Source: a bacterium
GTDB taxonomy: Bacteria > UBA10199 > DSSB01
Reading direction: 5' to 3'
NCBI GenBank assembly: GCA_035281585.1
Contig: DATEDP010000130.1
Location: 1 to 35,348 of the forward strand
Length of the DNA stretch: 35,348 nucleotides
The notes under the pieces: generated by a model
Told to the model about the DNA's origin: nothing
Databases searched by the model: none
The model's input: the letters and a program-made list of their open reading frames with translations, nothing else
Program-made: the position numbers and the translations under genes
Shown here: piece after piece, positions 8,387-19,369 of the stretch
Layout: each line of letters begins with the position of its first letter
How positions within the stretch are numbered: the stretch's first letter is position 1

Positions 8387-8411
8387 AGACAGATGGGAAG
8401 GCGGGCCGGCC

Positions 8412-9503
8412 ATGGAAACACCCTTACAAGGAGAGGTCTTTTATCTCTATGCCTTCGACGTGGCCGACGAGATCCGCACCGACAAGGCCGAGAAAATCTT
8501 GGCCAAGAAGACGGTGCCCTTCGGGCCGAGCAATGAGCGGCTGGTGCCCAAGGCCATTCCTTTCTACCGGCCGCTCAGCATCGACCCGATGCGCGGCTCC
8601 TGGCGGATCGGCGGACAGCAGGTGCAAAGCCTGGTGCGGATCTACGACGTCGGCGTGGTGTCGGTCTTGATCTCGGTGCCCTTCGAAGTCGGCGGCTTGG
8701 GCGGGCTGATGCCCTTTCACCGTCCGGCGCTCGACGGCAAGGGGCCCTTGGACCAGGCCGCGCACGAGCTCTGCCGCAACGTCGTCCAACATCTCCGGGA
8801 GTATTTGGTCGGCGCCTCCGAGGTCGACATTCCCGAGGCCTACACCGTCTTCGTGCTGCGCCGCATCGGCCAGAGCGCCAATGCCGAGCAATGGGCCGAG
8901 GGTCAAAGGCGCGAGATCGCCGGCCTCCTCGCCGAGACCGATCCGGCCGCGCTCTCCCAGCAGCAGATTGACGAAACTTTTCGGCACAAGCTCAGCTTCG
9001 AGTTCGACGACGTCGCCATCGTCGACTGGGACGCCGCGCTCTTGGCCGATCTTTCCGGCGAGATCGAGGACGAGGTCCACGTCCTGGAGCTGGCCAATCT
9101 GCAATTGGAAGAGCTGGTGCTGATGGACAAGCGGCTCGACGTTTATCTCAATCGGGCCTACGACGAATTGGAAAGGAGCCGGCCCAGGCTCTGGAGCTGG
9201 AAGCGGAGCGAGCTCGAAAAGCTGCGGCGCTTTCGGACCGACGTGGCTAAGATCACCGACGAGGTTTCCAACATCAGCAAGTTCTTCGGCGACTGGTACC
9301 TGGCCCGCATCTACCTCGCGGCTCGCGACCGCTTTCATTTGGCCACTTGGCGGGAGAGCATTCAAAACCGGCTGCTCCATCTCGACAACCTCTATGAGAC
9401 CCTGCACGGCGAGGCCAACGAGGCCCGAATGCTCTTCCTCGAGGCCATGATCGTCCTCCTTTTCATTGTCGATTTAATTGCGGTTTTTTGGTTCAAGCAC
9501 TGA
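8412..9503 (+). CDS. RMD1/YagE (DUF155)-like membrane-anchored protein
   Basis: 363 aa. The central part has the family hallmarks as I remember them: VAIVDWDAALLADL near residue 200, then VHVLELANLQLEELVLMDKRLD, followed by long charged helices (coiled-coil-like, 240-330). One hydrophobic C-terminal segment (MLFLEAMIVLLFIVDLIAVF) ends the protein. The eukaryotic relatives (RMD1, RMND1, Sif2) are also C-terminally membrane-anchored; bacterial function is not established. The N-terminal 190 residues show no motif I know. GGAAGG stands about 9 bp before the ATG. Monocistronic, with a palindrome in its upstream region. Confidence 0.6.
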   Translation: METPLQGEVFYLYAFDVADEIRTDKAEKILAKKTVPFGPSNERLVPKAIPFYRPLSIDPMRGSWRIGGQQVQSLVRIYDVGVVSVLISVPFEVGGLGGLMPFHRPALDGKGPLDQAAHELCRNVVQHLREYLVGASEVDIPEAYTVFVLRRIGQSANAEQWAEGQRREIAGLLAETDPAALSQQQIDETFRHKLSFEFDDVAIVDWDAALLADLSGEIEDEVHVLELANLQLEELVLMDKRLDVYLNRAYDELERSRPRLWSWKRSELEKLRRFRTDVAKITDEVSNISKFFGDWYLARIYLAARDRFHLATWRESIQNRLLHLDNLYETLHGEANEARMLFLEAMIVLLFIVDLIAVFWFKH

Positions 9504-9542
9504 AAATTTGTACATAAAGGCAAAAGAGCTAAGGATCTTGCC

Positions 9543-9669
9543 AATTTCCCCCCTTTGAAAAAGGGGGGACCCAGGGGGGATTTGAAGCGGTGGCATAAAT
9601 CCCAACGCGCGTTCAGACGCCTGCCGCGGCTTTAAATCCCCCCTACCCCCCTTTTTCAAAGGGGGGATT
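9543..9669. repeat. MITE-like long inverted repeat with CCCCCCTTTGAAAAAGG arms
   Basis: The left arm (9543-9583) contains CCCCCCTTTGAAAAAGGGGGG followed by GGGGGGATTT. The right arm (9634-9669) is its inverted match with small indels. A 50-bp non-palindromic middle carries GCGCGC and CCGCGGC. Each arm is also internally self-complementary (CCCCCTTT...AAAGGGGG). Non-autonomous elements of this look are common in bacterial intergenic DNA. It lies between the 8412-9503 and 9763-11334 genes and has no coding potential. Confidence 0.75.
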
Positions 9670-9762
9670 CCACGGGATCGCCCTTTAAGCTTCGGACCTT
9701 GGTTGACTTCTCGGTCCACCCCCGCTAGGGACGCCATGGGGTGTATAAACCGAGGAGGCCAT

Positions 9763-11334
9763 ATGAAAAAGTCGATCGGCACCCTGCTAGGCGCAGTCGT
9801 GCTCCTATTCACCCCAACTCTCCATTCCGCCACCAAAGTCTGGGACGACGGCGGCTTAGGCAACAATAACTGGTCCGCCGCGGTCAACTGGGCCGGTGAC
9901 GTCGCACCGGTTGGCGGCGACTCCATCACCTTCCCCAGCACGCTCGCGGGCAACAGCCACAACGATTTGGCCGCCGGCACCGACATCGCCGGCATCATCC
10001 TCGCCGGCACCAACTACATCATCGCCGGAAACTCCATCGACCTGAGCAGCAGCCTGCTCTCCAGTCAGACCACCGGCACCAATATTTTCAGCATCCCCTT
10101 GGTCCTCGCGACCGATGTCTTGCTGACCGTGCAAAACGCCGGCACTTTCTTGCAGATCAACAGCGCCGGCACCATCAACACCAATGGTTTCGACCTGATC
10201 GTCGGGGGCCAAGGCGCCGCGGTCATTAACAGCGTGATCAGCGGCACCGGCGCCGTCGTCAAGAACGGCCCCGGCTTCTTCCGGCTCAGCGCGGCCAACA
10301 CCTACAGCGGCGGCACCGTCCTCAATGCCGGCGCCACCGAGGTCACCAACACTTCCGGCTCGGCGACCGGCTCCGGCACGGTCTCGGTCCAAAACGGCGC
10401 TGAGCTCCAAGGCGACGGCATCATCACCGGCGCAGTCACCGTCGAGGCCGGCGGTGAAATCTCGCCCGGCGACGACGAGCCGGCCCTGCTCCAAGTCGGC
10501 GACCTCACCCTCGAGCCCAGCTCGGTTTTCATCGTCCAGCTCAACGGCCCGGTGCCCGGCACCGAGTACAGCGGCTTGGACGTCGTCGGCTCGGTCAACA
10601 TCGCCGGCGCCATCTTCCGCATCGCCCTGGGACCGGACCTGGTCGCCGGCGATGAGTTCGTCATCATCGACAACGATTCGAGCGACGACGTGGCCGGCAC
10701 CTTCAACGGCTTGTCCGAAGGCGAAACCTTCCGGGTCGTCGGCATCGACGACATCGGCTTCAAGATCAGCTACTCCGGCGGCGACGGCAACGACGTCGTC
10801 CTGACCTCGATCCCGACCCTCTCGATCAACGACGTCCAGGTGGCCGAACCGGCTTCCGGCACCAGCACCGTGACCTTCGTGGTGACCCTGAGCGAGGACA
10901 GCGACGAGACGATCGAAGTCGATTACGGCACCGCGGCCGGCACCGCCACCGCTTCGGCCGACTACACGGTCGCCACCGGCACCCTGACTTTCAGCCCCGG
11001 CACCAAGACTCAGACCATCCAGGTCACGATCAAGTCCGACGCCATCGACGAGGGCAACGAGGAGTTCTTCATGAACCTCTTCAGCCCGACCAATGCCTCG
11101 ATCGCCAAGGATGAGGGCGTGGCGACGATCCTGCCGCCGGGCAGCGTGGTTCCGAATCCCGATCCCAGCAGCAACCCCAACCCGAACAACCCGAACCCCG
11201 GCTTCCCGACCGCCCGCAGCGACGGCGGTTGCAGCCTAAGCGCTTCGGCGCCGAGCTACTCGGCGGCTTGGGGCCTCGGCATCCTGGCCTTGGCCGGGCT
11301 GTGGGGAATGCGCCGGGCCAAGCTCCGCGCTTAA
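9763..11334 (+). CDS. Secreted PATR / Calx-beta surface protein with GCSL C-terminal anchor
   Basis: 523 aa. The start is fixed by GAGGAGG four bases before the ATG; an earlier in-frame start has no such site. The signal peptide is 1-23 (TPTLHSA). A beta-helix-like region follows, with an autotransporter-associated PATR repeat (GPGFFRLSAANTYSGGTVL, 169-187) and SVQNGAELQGDGIITGAVTV. A Calx-beta domain occupies about 352-457 (VDYGTAAGTATASADYTVA; DEGNEEFFMNLFSP). Then come a Pro/Asn-rich linker (NPDPSSNPNPNNPNPG), GGCSL (488-492), a transmembrane helix (501-515) and RRAKLR. There is no autotransporter barrel, so the GCSL tail probably directs surface anchoring. Followed by an intrinsic terminator. 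Confidence 0.85.
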   Translation: MKKSIGTLLGAVVLLFTPTLHSATKVWDDGGLGNNNWSAAVNWAGDVAPVGGDSITFPSTLAGNSHNDLAAGTDIAGIILAGTNYIIAGNSIDLSSSLLSSQTTGTNIFSIPLVLATDVLLTVQNAGTFLQINSAGTINTNGFDLIVGGQGAAVINSVISGTGAVVKNGPGFFRLSAANTYSGGTVLNAGATEVTNTSGSATGSGTVSVQNGAELQGDGIITGAVTVEAGGEISPGDDEPALLQVGDLTLEPSSVFIVQLNGPVPGTEYSGLDVVGSVNIAGAIFRIALGPDLVAGDEFVIIDNDSSDDVAGTFNGLSEGETFRVVGIDDIGFKISYSGGDGNDVVLTSIPTLSINDVQVAEPASGTSTVTFVVTLSEDSDETIEVDYGTAAGTATASADYTVATGTLTFSPGTKTQTIQVTIKSDAIDEGNEEFFMNLFSPTNASIAKDEGVATILPPGSVVPNPDPSSNPNPNNPNPGFPTARSDGGCSLSASAPSYSAAWGLGILALAGLWGMRRAKLRA

Positions 11335-11353
11335 TTCGAATTTCCTCCTTGGA

Positions 11354-11385
11354 AAGGCCCCTCCGAACGAGGGGCCTTTTTTTTT
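11354..11385 (+). terminator. Rho-independent terminator of the PATR/Calx-beta gene
   Basis: Stem AAGGCCCCTC, loop CGAAC, stem GAGGGGCCTT, then an unbroken T-run to 11385. It starts 20 bp after the stop codon. Confidence 0.93.
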
Positions 11386-11396
11386 GCTCAGCAGAG

Positions 11397-11628
11397 GTCA
11401 TCCTGAGCGGGCACGTCATCCTGAGCGGGGGCCCCGGTCGAACGCCGCGAGGTTCGAGTGAGACTGGGGGAAGGATCTGCGACCTACCAAGAAACTTTGG
11501 GACTCGAAAGCCCCTTCGTCTCCTCGGATCCCCTGAGATGACACGAAGGAAATTGGACCTTTCAAAACACCTTGGCCAGTCGCAGATCCTTCGCTTCGCT
11601 CAGGATGACCGGCCCTGCTCAGGATGAC
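11397..11628. repeat. Composite GTCATCCTGAGC repeat
   Basis: Two direct copies of GTCATCCTGAGC (11397-11408, 11415-11426) stand at the left, and two inverted copies GCTCAGGATGAC (11598-11609, 11617-11628) at the right. Inside are AAGGATCTGCGAC (11471-11483) and its inverse GTCGCAGATCCTT (11579-11591). It fills most of the space between the terminator at 11354 and the next gene. It is the same family as the repeat at 6969-7044, here apparently nested or duplicated. No coding sequence is seen in it. Confidence 0.75.
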
Positions 11629-11709
11629 GACTCCGCAACAAATCCGCGACCCTAGCGATAATTGGGGTCTCCTACCTTGGCGCCGTTTTCGGCCCTGTTT
11701 CCGTTCACC

Positions 11710-15290
<3,581 letters not shown>

Positions 15291-15291
15291 T

Positions 15292-15720
15292 CTACGGCGG
15301 ATGCTCCTGTCGCTTGGCGGCGAAGACTTCCAGAATCTTCAGCGTCCGGGTCCGACCCTCCGGCATCGGCCAGGAGATGCTTTGTCCGACCGAAAGGCCG
15401 AGCAAGGCGATGCCGACCGGGGCCAAGACCGAGATCCGGCCTTCCCGGATATTGGCTTGGCCCGGAAGGACCAGGGCCAGCTCCTTTTTCTGGCCCGATT
15501 CCAGGTCCACGAAGCGGACCAAGGAATTCAGCTTCACGATATCCGAGGGGAAGGCATGAGTCGACAAGATCTCGGCGCGGCTCAATTCGTCTTCCAAGCG
15601 TTCGCGGACCTCTCCGCGCGGCGTTTGTAGGACGAGGCTTTTCAGCTGTTCGGCGTCGGAAGCCGAAAGGTAGATCGGGGGGAGTTCCAAGGGCATTTGT
15701 TGCACTGTATTTTCGTTCAT
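15292..15720 (-). CDS. rnk: Rnk / GreA-GreB C-terminal-domain protein
   Basis: 142 aa, close to the 136 aa of Rnk. The short N-terminal helical part (ELSRAEILSTHAFPSDIVKLNSLVRFVDL) and the FKBP-like C-terminal domain (ISVLAPVGIALLGLSVGQSISWPMPEGRTRTLKILEV) match the regulator-of-nucleoside-diphosphate-kinase subgroup of GreA/GreB-like proteins, which bind RNA polymerase but lack the long coiled coil. AAAGGAGG stands 4 bp before the ATG. It is the second gene of a minus-strand operon with the 15733-15957 gene and precedes the decayed GNAT gene. Confidence 0.85.
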   Translation of the reverse strand: MNENTVQQMPLELPPIYLSASDAEQLKSLVLQTPRGEVRERLEDELSRAEILSTHAFPSDIVKLNSLVRFVDLESGQKKELALVLPGQANIREGRISVLAPVGIALLGLSVGQSISWPMPEGRTRTLKILEVFAAKRQEHPP

Positions 15721-15732
15721 ACGGCCTCCTTT

Positions 15733-15957
15733 TTAGTGAATGACTCGCGCGTGAAAGTCGTCTTCGCTTTCATCGAATTCCAACCTCTCCAGATGCTCAG
15801 CCCAGCGGGGATCATAGTCATCCGTTAAGAAAAACAGGTCTTTCCCTTCGGAATATCGGACCATCGATTTTGCCAGGCGAATTCGAACCCAATCCGCCAA
15901 AAACGAGAGCGGGTGGCCGCAAAGCACAGATAACAGGAACAATTTTAGAGTTTTCAT
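15733..15957 (-). CDS. Small hypothetical protein
   Basis: 74 aa. The ATG at 15957 is chosen because GGAGG lies just before it; an ATG 15 bp upstream would put that Shine-Dalgarno inside the gene. The N-terminus (MKTLKLFLLSVLCGHPLSFLA) could be a weak signal or membrane segment. The rest is basic (RIRLAKSMVRYSEGK) then acidic (DDYDPRWAEHLERLEFDESEDD). Family not recognised. Only 12 bp separate it from the Rnk-like gene, so they are probably co-transcribed. Confidence 0.6.
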   Translation of the reverse strand: MKTLKLFLLSVLCGHPLSFLADWVRIRLAKSMVRYSEGKDLFFLTDDYDPRWAEHLERLEFDESEDDFHARVIH

Positions 15958-16283
15958 TTTTCCTCCAAACAAAGACCTGGCCCCAGCTCCAGACGAAGCT
16001 GTGCCGGGAAAAAATTACGATTCAGTGGATGATTCGGAATAAAGAACAGCCGGGAAGGATCCCCGACTTAGAAAAGAAAGACCAGGGGGGTCCTCAAGGA
16101 AATGGGAATTCGCATCTGGAGAATGATTGGCTTCATGTCCTGAGCATACTAACCATGATGGTCTGAACCGTCAAGAGCGGCGCACTTCGGACCCTGTCAT
16201 GCCGCCGTAGCGGTGTATATTTCCCCACCGACCTCTTTTATTGGGCTTGGCCTTGTCACTCCGATTTCGGCGGTGTTACCATC
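15958..16283. other. Intergenic region without a supported gene
   Basis: Only short, unconvincing ORFs in all frames. It holds the upstream region of the minus-strand small gene, but I see no confident promoter pair. Base composition turns from the GC-rich left part to the less GC-rich accessory region around here. Confidence 0.5.
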
Positions 16284-16439
16284 ATGCCTAGGAGGATGCG
16301 GGTAAAGTGTCATTTCTTATCCGGGTTGCGGCGTGCCGCATTATTCACGTTAATTTTTGCCATATCGTTGGGTAAAGCCAAGGCATCGGAAGATGTTGCT
16401 GTCCTTCCGCCATTCCTTCGCTCGAACGCATCATGCTGA
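16284..16439 (+). CDS. Possible 51-aa secreted peptide or truncated N-terminus
   Basis: It encodes MPRRMRVKCHFLSGLRRAAL, then a hydrophobic stretch (FTLIFAISLGKAKA) and a short tail ending NASC. It looks like a Sec signal peptide with about 18 mature residues. An internal ATG follows AGGAGG with no spacing, which argues against it as a start. It may be the remnant of a lost secreted-protein gene in front of the next gene. Confidence 0.3.
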   Translation: MPRRMRVKCHFLSGLRRAALFTLIFAISLGKAKASEDVAVLPPFLRSNASC

Positions 16440-16482
16440 ATGGCGTGTGAATCTTAACGACTTAAGTTTGAAGGAGGTGGGT

Positions 16483-17103
16483 ATGAAAGTCCCAATCTTA
16501 AATAAGATATTCTTAACTTCCATTTTTGTTGGGGCGTTGGCGATCCCAACGGCTCAGGTTACGGTGGCGGCTGGCCGTTTTACCGAGCCGCTCTGGTCTA
16601 TAGTAGTTAGTGCGGCTCCCCAAAATGTCCAAGATGTCCATCTCGCAGGCAAGGGAAATAATTCCGATGGATGGAGTGGTGGGGGCTCTGCTGCTGTTGT
16701 TGGGCCTTTAGCCTCTTGCTCGCAACCCGGTGATAGTCTTACTTTGCTATATACCATAACAGAAGCTGGAATATATGGGGAAGATGGAACTCCCGTGCCC
16801 TCAGGAACCTACGAATTTTTAAGCGACTACGATCGGGACGGTATCCCCAATTTGTTAACCCAGACCTTAGGGGGAGCTGATCCCTTTTTCTATATAATGT
16901 GGCAGGGCTACGTAGTTGCGTCCAATGAACCCGAATGTTTCCCTGCTCCAGTTGGAGCAACCCTTAATGGGATGTTTACTTTTCCTTTCCCTGGAGAAGG
17001 ACGCCATCTAGTTAATTTCGGTGGCTGGGTTGATCTCGGCGAAGGCCTAGCTCCCTTATTAAATGAAGGGGAGACGATGTATAACATTCGCAAAATTCCC
17101 TAA
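16483..17103 (+). CDS. Secreted hypothetical protein
   Basis: 206 aa. The ATG at 16483 follows AAGGAGG by 5-6 bp; the longer upstream reading has no such site. Signal peptide about 1-30 (IFLTSIFVGALAIPTAQVTVAAG). The mature part is Gly/Pro/Ser-rich with two Cys (SCSQPGDSL; PECFPAP), a DYDRDGIPNLL segment resembling a short calcium loop, and many aromatic/Gly motifs (FGGWVDLGEG). Probably a beta-rich exported protein; no family recognised. It is noticeably more AT-rich than genes to its left and directly precedes a copy of the tiny-protein repeat. Confidence 0.6.
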   Translation: MKVPILNKIFLTSIFVGALAIPTAQVTVAAGRFTEPLWSIVVSAAPQNVQDVHLAGKGNNSDGWSGGGSAAVVGPLASCSQPGDSLTLLYTITEAGIYGEDGTPVPSGTYEFLSDYDRDGIPNLLTQTLGGADPFFYIMWQGYVVASNEPECFPAPVGATLNGMFTFPFPGEGRHLVNFGGWVDLGEGLAPLLNEGETMYNIRKIP

Positions 17104-17109
17104 AAACTC

Positions 17110-17143
17110 AGCCGAAAGCGGAGGCGCTTCAACGACAGGCTAA
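17110..17143 (+). repeat. Partial copy C of the tiny-basic-protein sequence
   Basis: 34 bp identical except one base to 30417-30450 and closely matching 23283-23316. In the conserved frame it reads SRKRRRFNDRL. It lies 7 bp after the stop of the 16483-17103 gene and, on the other strand, supplies the last codons and stop of the broken MBL-fold fragment. Confidence 0.75.
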
Positions 17144-17372
17144 AGCTGCCTGAATCCCCCCGTTCAAATCCAAGACCTTCTCGAAATCGACGGAATGGAA
17201 CTGTGAAAGGCAATTCTCCGCATCTTTTTGGGTATAAAGAGGCAAGGCCGGAGAGTGCTTGCTAGCCTTGTGCTTGTTTAAAAAACGGGCCTCTTCCTCC
17301 TGGAGATGCCCGCTGTCCGGCAAAAGAATTCGGCAAAGCTCCCGGTTCCATAATTTATCTCTTCTGCCATGG
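17129..17372 (-). pseudogene. Fragment of an MBL-fold beta-CASP RNA-processing hydrolase
   Basis: About 60 residues match the interior of beta-CASP metallo-beta-lactamase-fold proteins: RELCRILLPDSGHLQEEEAR, then SKHSPALPLYTQKDAENCLS and VDFEKVLDLNGGIQ. In intact relatives this lies between the metal-binding HxHxDH motif and the AGHILGS motif; both are absent. On the right the frame breaks just before RELC (apparently one base lost in GGAACCGGGAGC). On the left, after NGGIQ, the sequence passes into repeat copy C, which supplies AALACR and the TGA. It is a remnant cut off by the repeat, next to the 3' end of the 17373-17708 gene. Confidence 0.65.
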
Positions 17373-17708
17373 TCAGGGCCTCGAAAGGGCATTGAATATC
17401 GGCGGAAAAGTTCCAAGAACTCCCACGAAAATCAAGACCCAGGACCATCGGAGTATCGAAGAAAAATTAAGGAAGTCCTTATGCTTCCATTGCCAATGGA
17501 GGGAGGCCCAAACAAGGCCCCAAATCAAGACTGCTGTTCCGGTCTTGCCTGTCAAAGGTCCGGCAGGATTCCACCAACTGAGTCCCTGCTCAATCGCAGG
17601 GCTCATTTCTGAAAGGATCGTGACAATCCCAAGTGTCGCGCATCCAATTCCAGCAGCCAGGATGGCCGCCACGGCTTGCCCATTTTTCGAGATTTCCTTT
17701 CTATCCAT
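17373..17708 (-). CDS. Small integral membrane protein
   Basis: 111 aa with three predicted membrane helices (about 12-32, 56-72, 87-105). Recognisable blocks: AVAAILAAGIGCATLGIVTI, PAGPLTGKTG, WASLHWQWKHKD and GVLGTFPPIF. I remember homologs as uncharacterised inner-membrane proteins but no function. AAGGA lies 9 bp before the ATG. It follows the 17721-18242 gene by 12 bp and is the last intact gene of the minus-strand metal module. Confidence 0.65.
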   Translation of the reverse strand: MDRKEISKNGQAVAAILAAGIGCATLGIVTILSEMSPAIEQGLSWWNPAGPLTGKTGTAVLIWGLVWASLHWQWKHKDFLNFSSILRWSWVLIFVGVLGTFPPIFNALSRP

Positions 17709-17720
17709 AATTTTTCATCC

Positions 17721-18242
17721 TTAAATAAAGGGAGCCACTTTATTGATGAAAGCGCCTAAGAGAGCTCCTATTCCTGCCATAGCGGAACTCACCAACAAGA
17801 ACCATAAGACAACCGAATGAAGCACCCGATTCTTTACCAATTCCTGCCCGTAACGGGAGACAATAAAGGCGGCTGCCGTAGTCAAAATTGGGACAATCCA
17901 AGAGAGATGTTCTTTCCATTCCATCCCAAAGGTATGCCAGAAGGCGGTTGCCGGTTCGGAAAGGAGACGCGAGCGAGGACTGCCGGGAATTTTCGCTCGG
18001 TACCAGACGTAGACCACATAGGTCCCGGTGATGACCGTCAGCCAAGAGGCGACCGCCATCGTCCATAGACCCAATTGCACTCTTTTAATGGACTTTCGGA
18101 TCCCTTCCTCGGTCAAGATGCCTGGCCTTAAATTCCAAAGTGCATCCAATCCGCCGGCAAAGGCGATCAGGTAGAGAGTGCCAAACAATAGCCCATGCGC
18201 AATGGTCCAGGACTCGTGATGAGAAAATATGGAAAAACCCAT
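17721..18242 (-). CDS. Four-helix inner-membrane protein
   Basis: 173 aa with four hydrophobic helices (about 13-33, 55-79, 108-130, 140-166). His residues at membrane edges (SHHESWTIAHG; FWHTFGMEWKEHLSW; RVLHSVV) could bind haem or copper, but no known haem motif is complete. GAGGGG stands about 6 bp before the ATG. It is paired with the 17373-17708 gene, so the two may form one membrane complex. Function unknown. Confidence 0.65.
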   Translation of the reverse strand: MGFSIFSHHESWTIAHGLLFGTLYLIAFAGGLDALWNLRPGILTEEGIRKSIKRVQLGLWTMAVASWLTVITGTYVVYVWYRAKIPGSPRSRLLSEPATAFWHTFGMEWKEHLSWIVPILTTAAAFIVSRYGQELVKNRVLHSVVLWFLLVSSAMAGIGALLGAFINKVAPFI

Positions 18243-18393
18243 TTTTACCCCTCAAATAAGCGCATTTTTCGATTTCCCTGAAGTCGCCGCTCCATGGAAT
18301 GCCAGAAAAATATCAGCGGGCCGGGACTTTCCTTGCCTACAGACAGATAACAAATGCGTTCGCTGGGCGGTAGATTGGGCGGTTCGGATAAAA

Positions 18394-18741
18394 TTACTTG
18401 GCGGTCCCAAGCTTCTCTTCTTGCTTGGCCAATGCATCGTACTGCTCGGCGGATTTAAGGGCCTGGAATTTCAAATCCCCGCAGTGGCCCGCCATGACAC
18501 TGTCTATTCCCTTATAATGGACATGGCTCTTGCGATACTCGGTCTTCATTTTGTCGTGCATTGCCGCCACGTTCCTTTGGGTCTCTGCTTGAGACCTATA
18601 ATATTCGGCAAGGCCCTTGTGATCCCCCGCCTCTATCGCCTTCTGAACATCAAAGGATTGCGCGCGGGTTTTGGGGGCGATGGAAAGAGATATTCCAAAA
18701 ACCAAAATGACTGCCATGAAAAATTGGGCTGCTTTCTTCAT
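18394..18741 (-). CDS. Small periplasmic protein with His/Cys cluster
   Basis: 115 aa. Signal peptide 1-28 (FFMAVILVFGISLSIAPKTRAQ). The mature part is helical and charged, with EAGDHKGLAEYYRSQAE and SHVHYKGIDSVMAGHCGDLK. The His-x-His and His-Cys groups could bind metal (inference). A helical C-terminus (SAEQYDALAKQEEKL) ends the protein. TAGGAGG lies 4-5 bp before the ATG. A CRP/FNR-type palindrome at 18812-18825 sits upstream, suggesting this gene and the two downstream membrane genes have their own promoter. Confidence 0.65.
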   Translation of the reverse strand: MKKAAQFFMAVILVFGISLSIAPKTRAQSFDVQKAIEAGDHKGLAEYYRSQAETQRNVAAMHDKMKTEYRKSHVHYKGIDSVMAGHCGDLKFQALKSAEQYDALAKQEEKLGTAK

Positions 18742-18783
18742 ACAACCTCCTATTTGGCATTGAGGGTTAAAGATTTCTTATTA

Positions 18784-18825
18784 GTTATGGTCTTTCCGTG
18801 GCAGGACATTAATGACCTAAGTCAA
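18784..18825 (-). promoter_or_regulatory. Candidate FNR/Dnr-type box with class II promoter
   Basis: On the minus strand TTGAC-TTAG-GTCAT (18825-18812) matches the TTGAY-N4-RTCAA pattern of the CRP/FNR/Dnr family at nine of ten half-site positions. CATAAC (18789-18784) lies where a -10 box would be for a site centred at -41.5. A second palindrome, GATTTAAATC (18836-18845), is just upstream. The target would be the 18394-18741 gene. Confidence 0.35.
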
Positions 18826-18904
18826 AGTCCGGGATGATTTAAATCAGGATCAAGGCCTGTCCTGCAATTTTCCCTGCAAAGATATCCCGATCCTCCACAT
18901 CGCA

Positions 18905-19345
18905 TCATAGCAATCCATGGAACTTTAAAATCCCGTCCGGATCGGCCTTGAACATATCGGGGAATTTGGCCTGACACATGCCGCAGCAATAGTTGAACTC
19001 GAAGGTCTTTCCTTTGTACTTGGGATTGCCCCCCTCATAATTGACCTGCCCTTTGAAGGCGCCGAGGATTTTCTCATTCATCGGTGTTCGGGAGACCGCG
19101 CATAATTTATTGTTCGCCTTAATTAGGTTGCCTTCGATTGTCGGCACTGCCTTCTCGCCCCGGGCAGCATTGGCGGGCATCAGGCTTTCCACTTCGGATT
19201 GAGTCGTTGTGGATGCTTCCGGCGGACCTACGGGAGTGGAGTGGTGAGGACGGCAAGCGCCAGTTAGCGTAATTATCCCGAACAATATAAGGGAACGCCT
19301 TGCAGTGGAAAAGCGTGCTTTGTTTTTTAGAGAGGTATTTGACAT
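18905..19345 (-). CDS. Lipoprotein with YHS-like metal-binding domain
   Basis: 146 aa. Lipobox LTGAC (Cys 31) after a short hydrophobic stretch, then a Ser/Thr/Pro linker. The C-terminal half resembles YHS/TRASH domains: LCAVSRTPMNEK corresponds to the first Cys strand, and KTFEFNYCCGMCQAKFPDMF followed by ADPDGILKF to the CCxxC-helix part. Such domains bind copper or other soft metals. GGAGG stands about 6 bp before the ATG. The stop of the multicopper oxidase gene lies 24 bp upstream, so both are one operon. Likely a periplasmic metal chaperone or sensor (inference). Confidence 0.75.
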   Translation of the reverse strand: MSNTSLKNKARFSTARRSLILFGIITLTGACRPHHSTPVGPPEASTTTQSEVESLMPANAARGEKAVPTIEGNLIKANNKLCAVSRTPMNEKILGAFKGQVNYEGGNPKYKGKTFEFNYCCGMCQAKFPDMFKADPDGILKFHGLL

Positions 19346-19369
19346 AAGCGCCTCCTTGCTTAAACGTTA

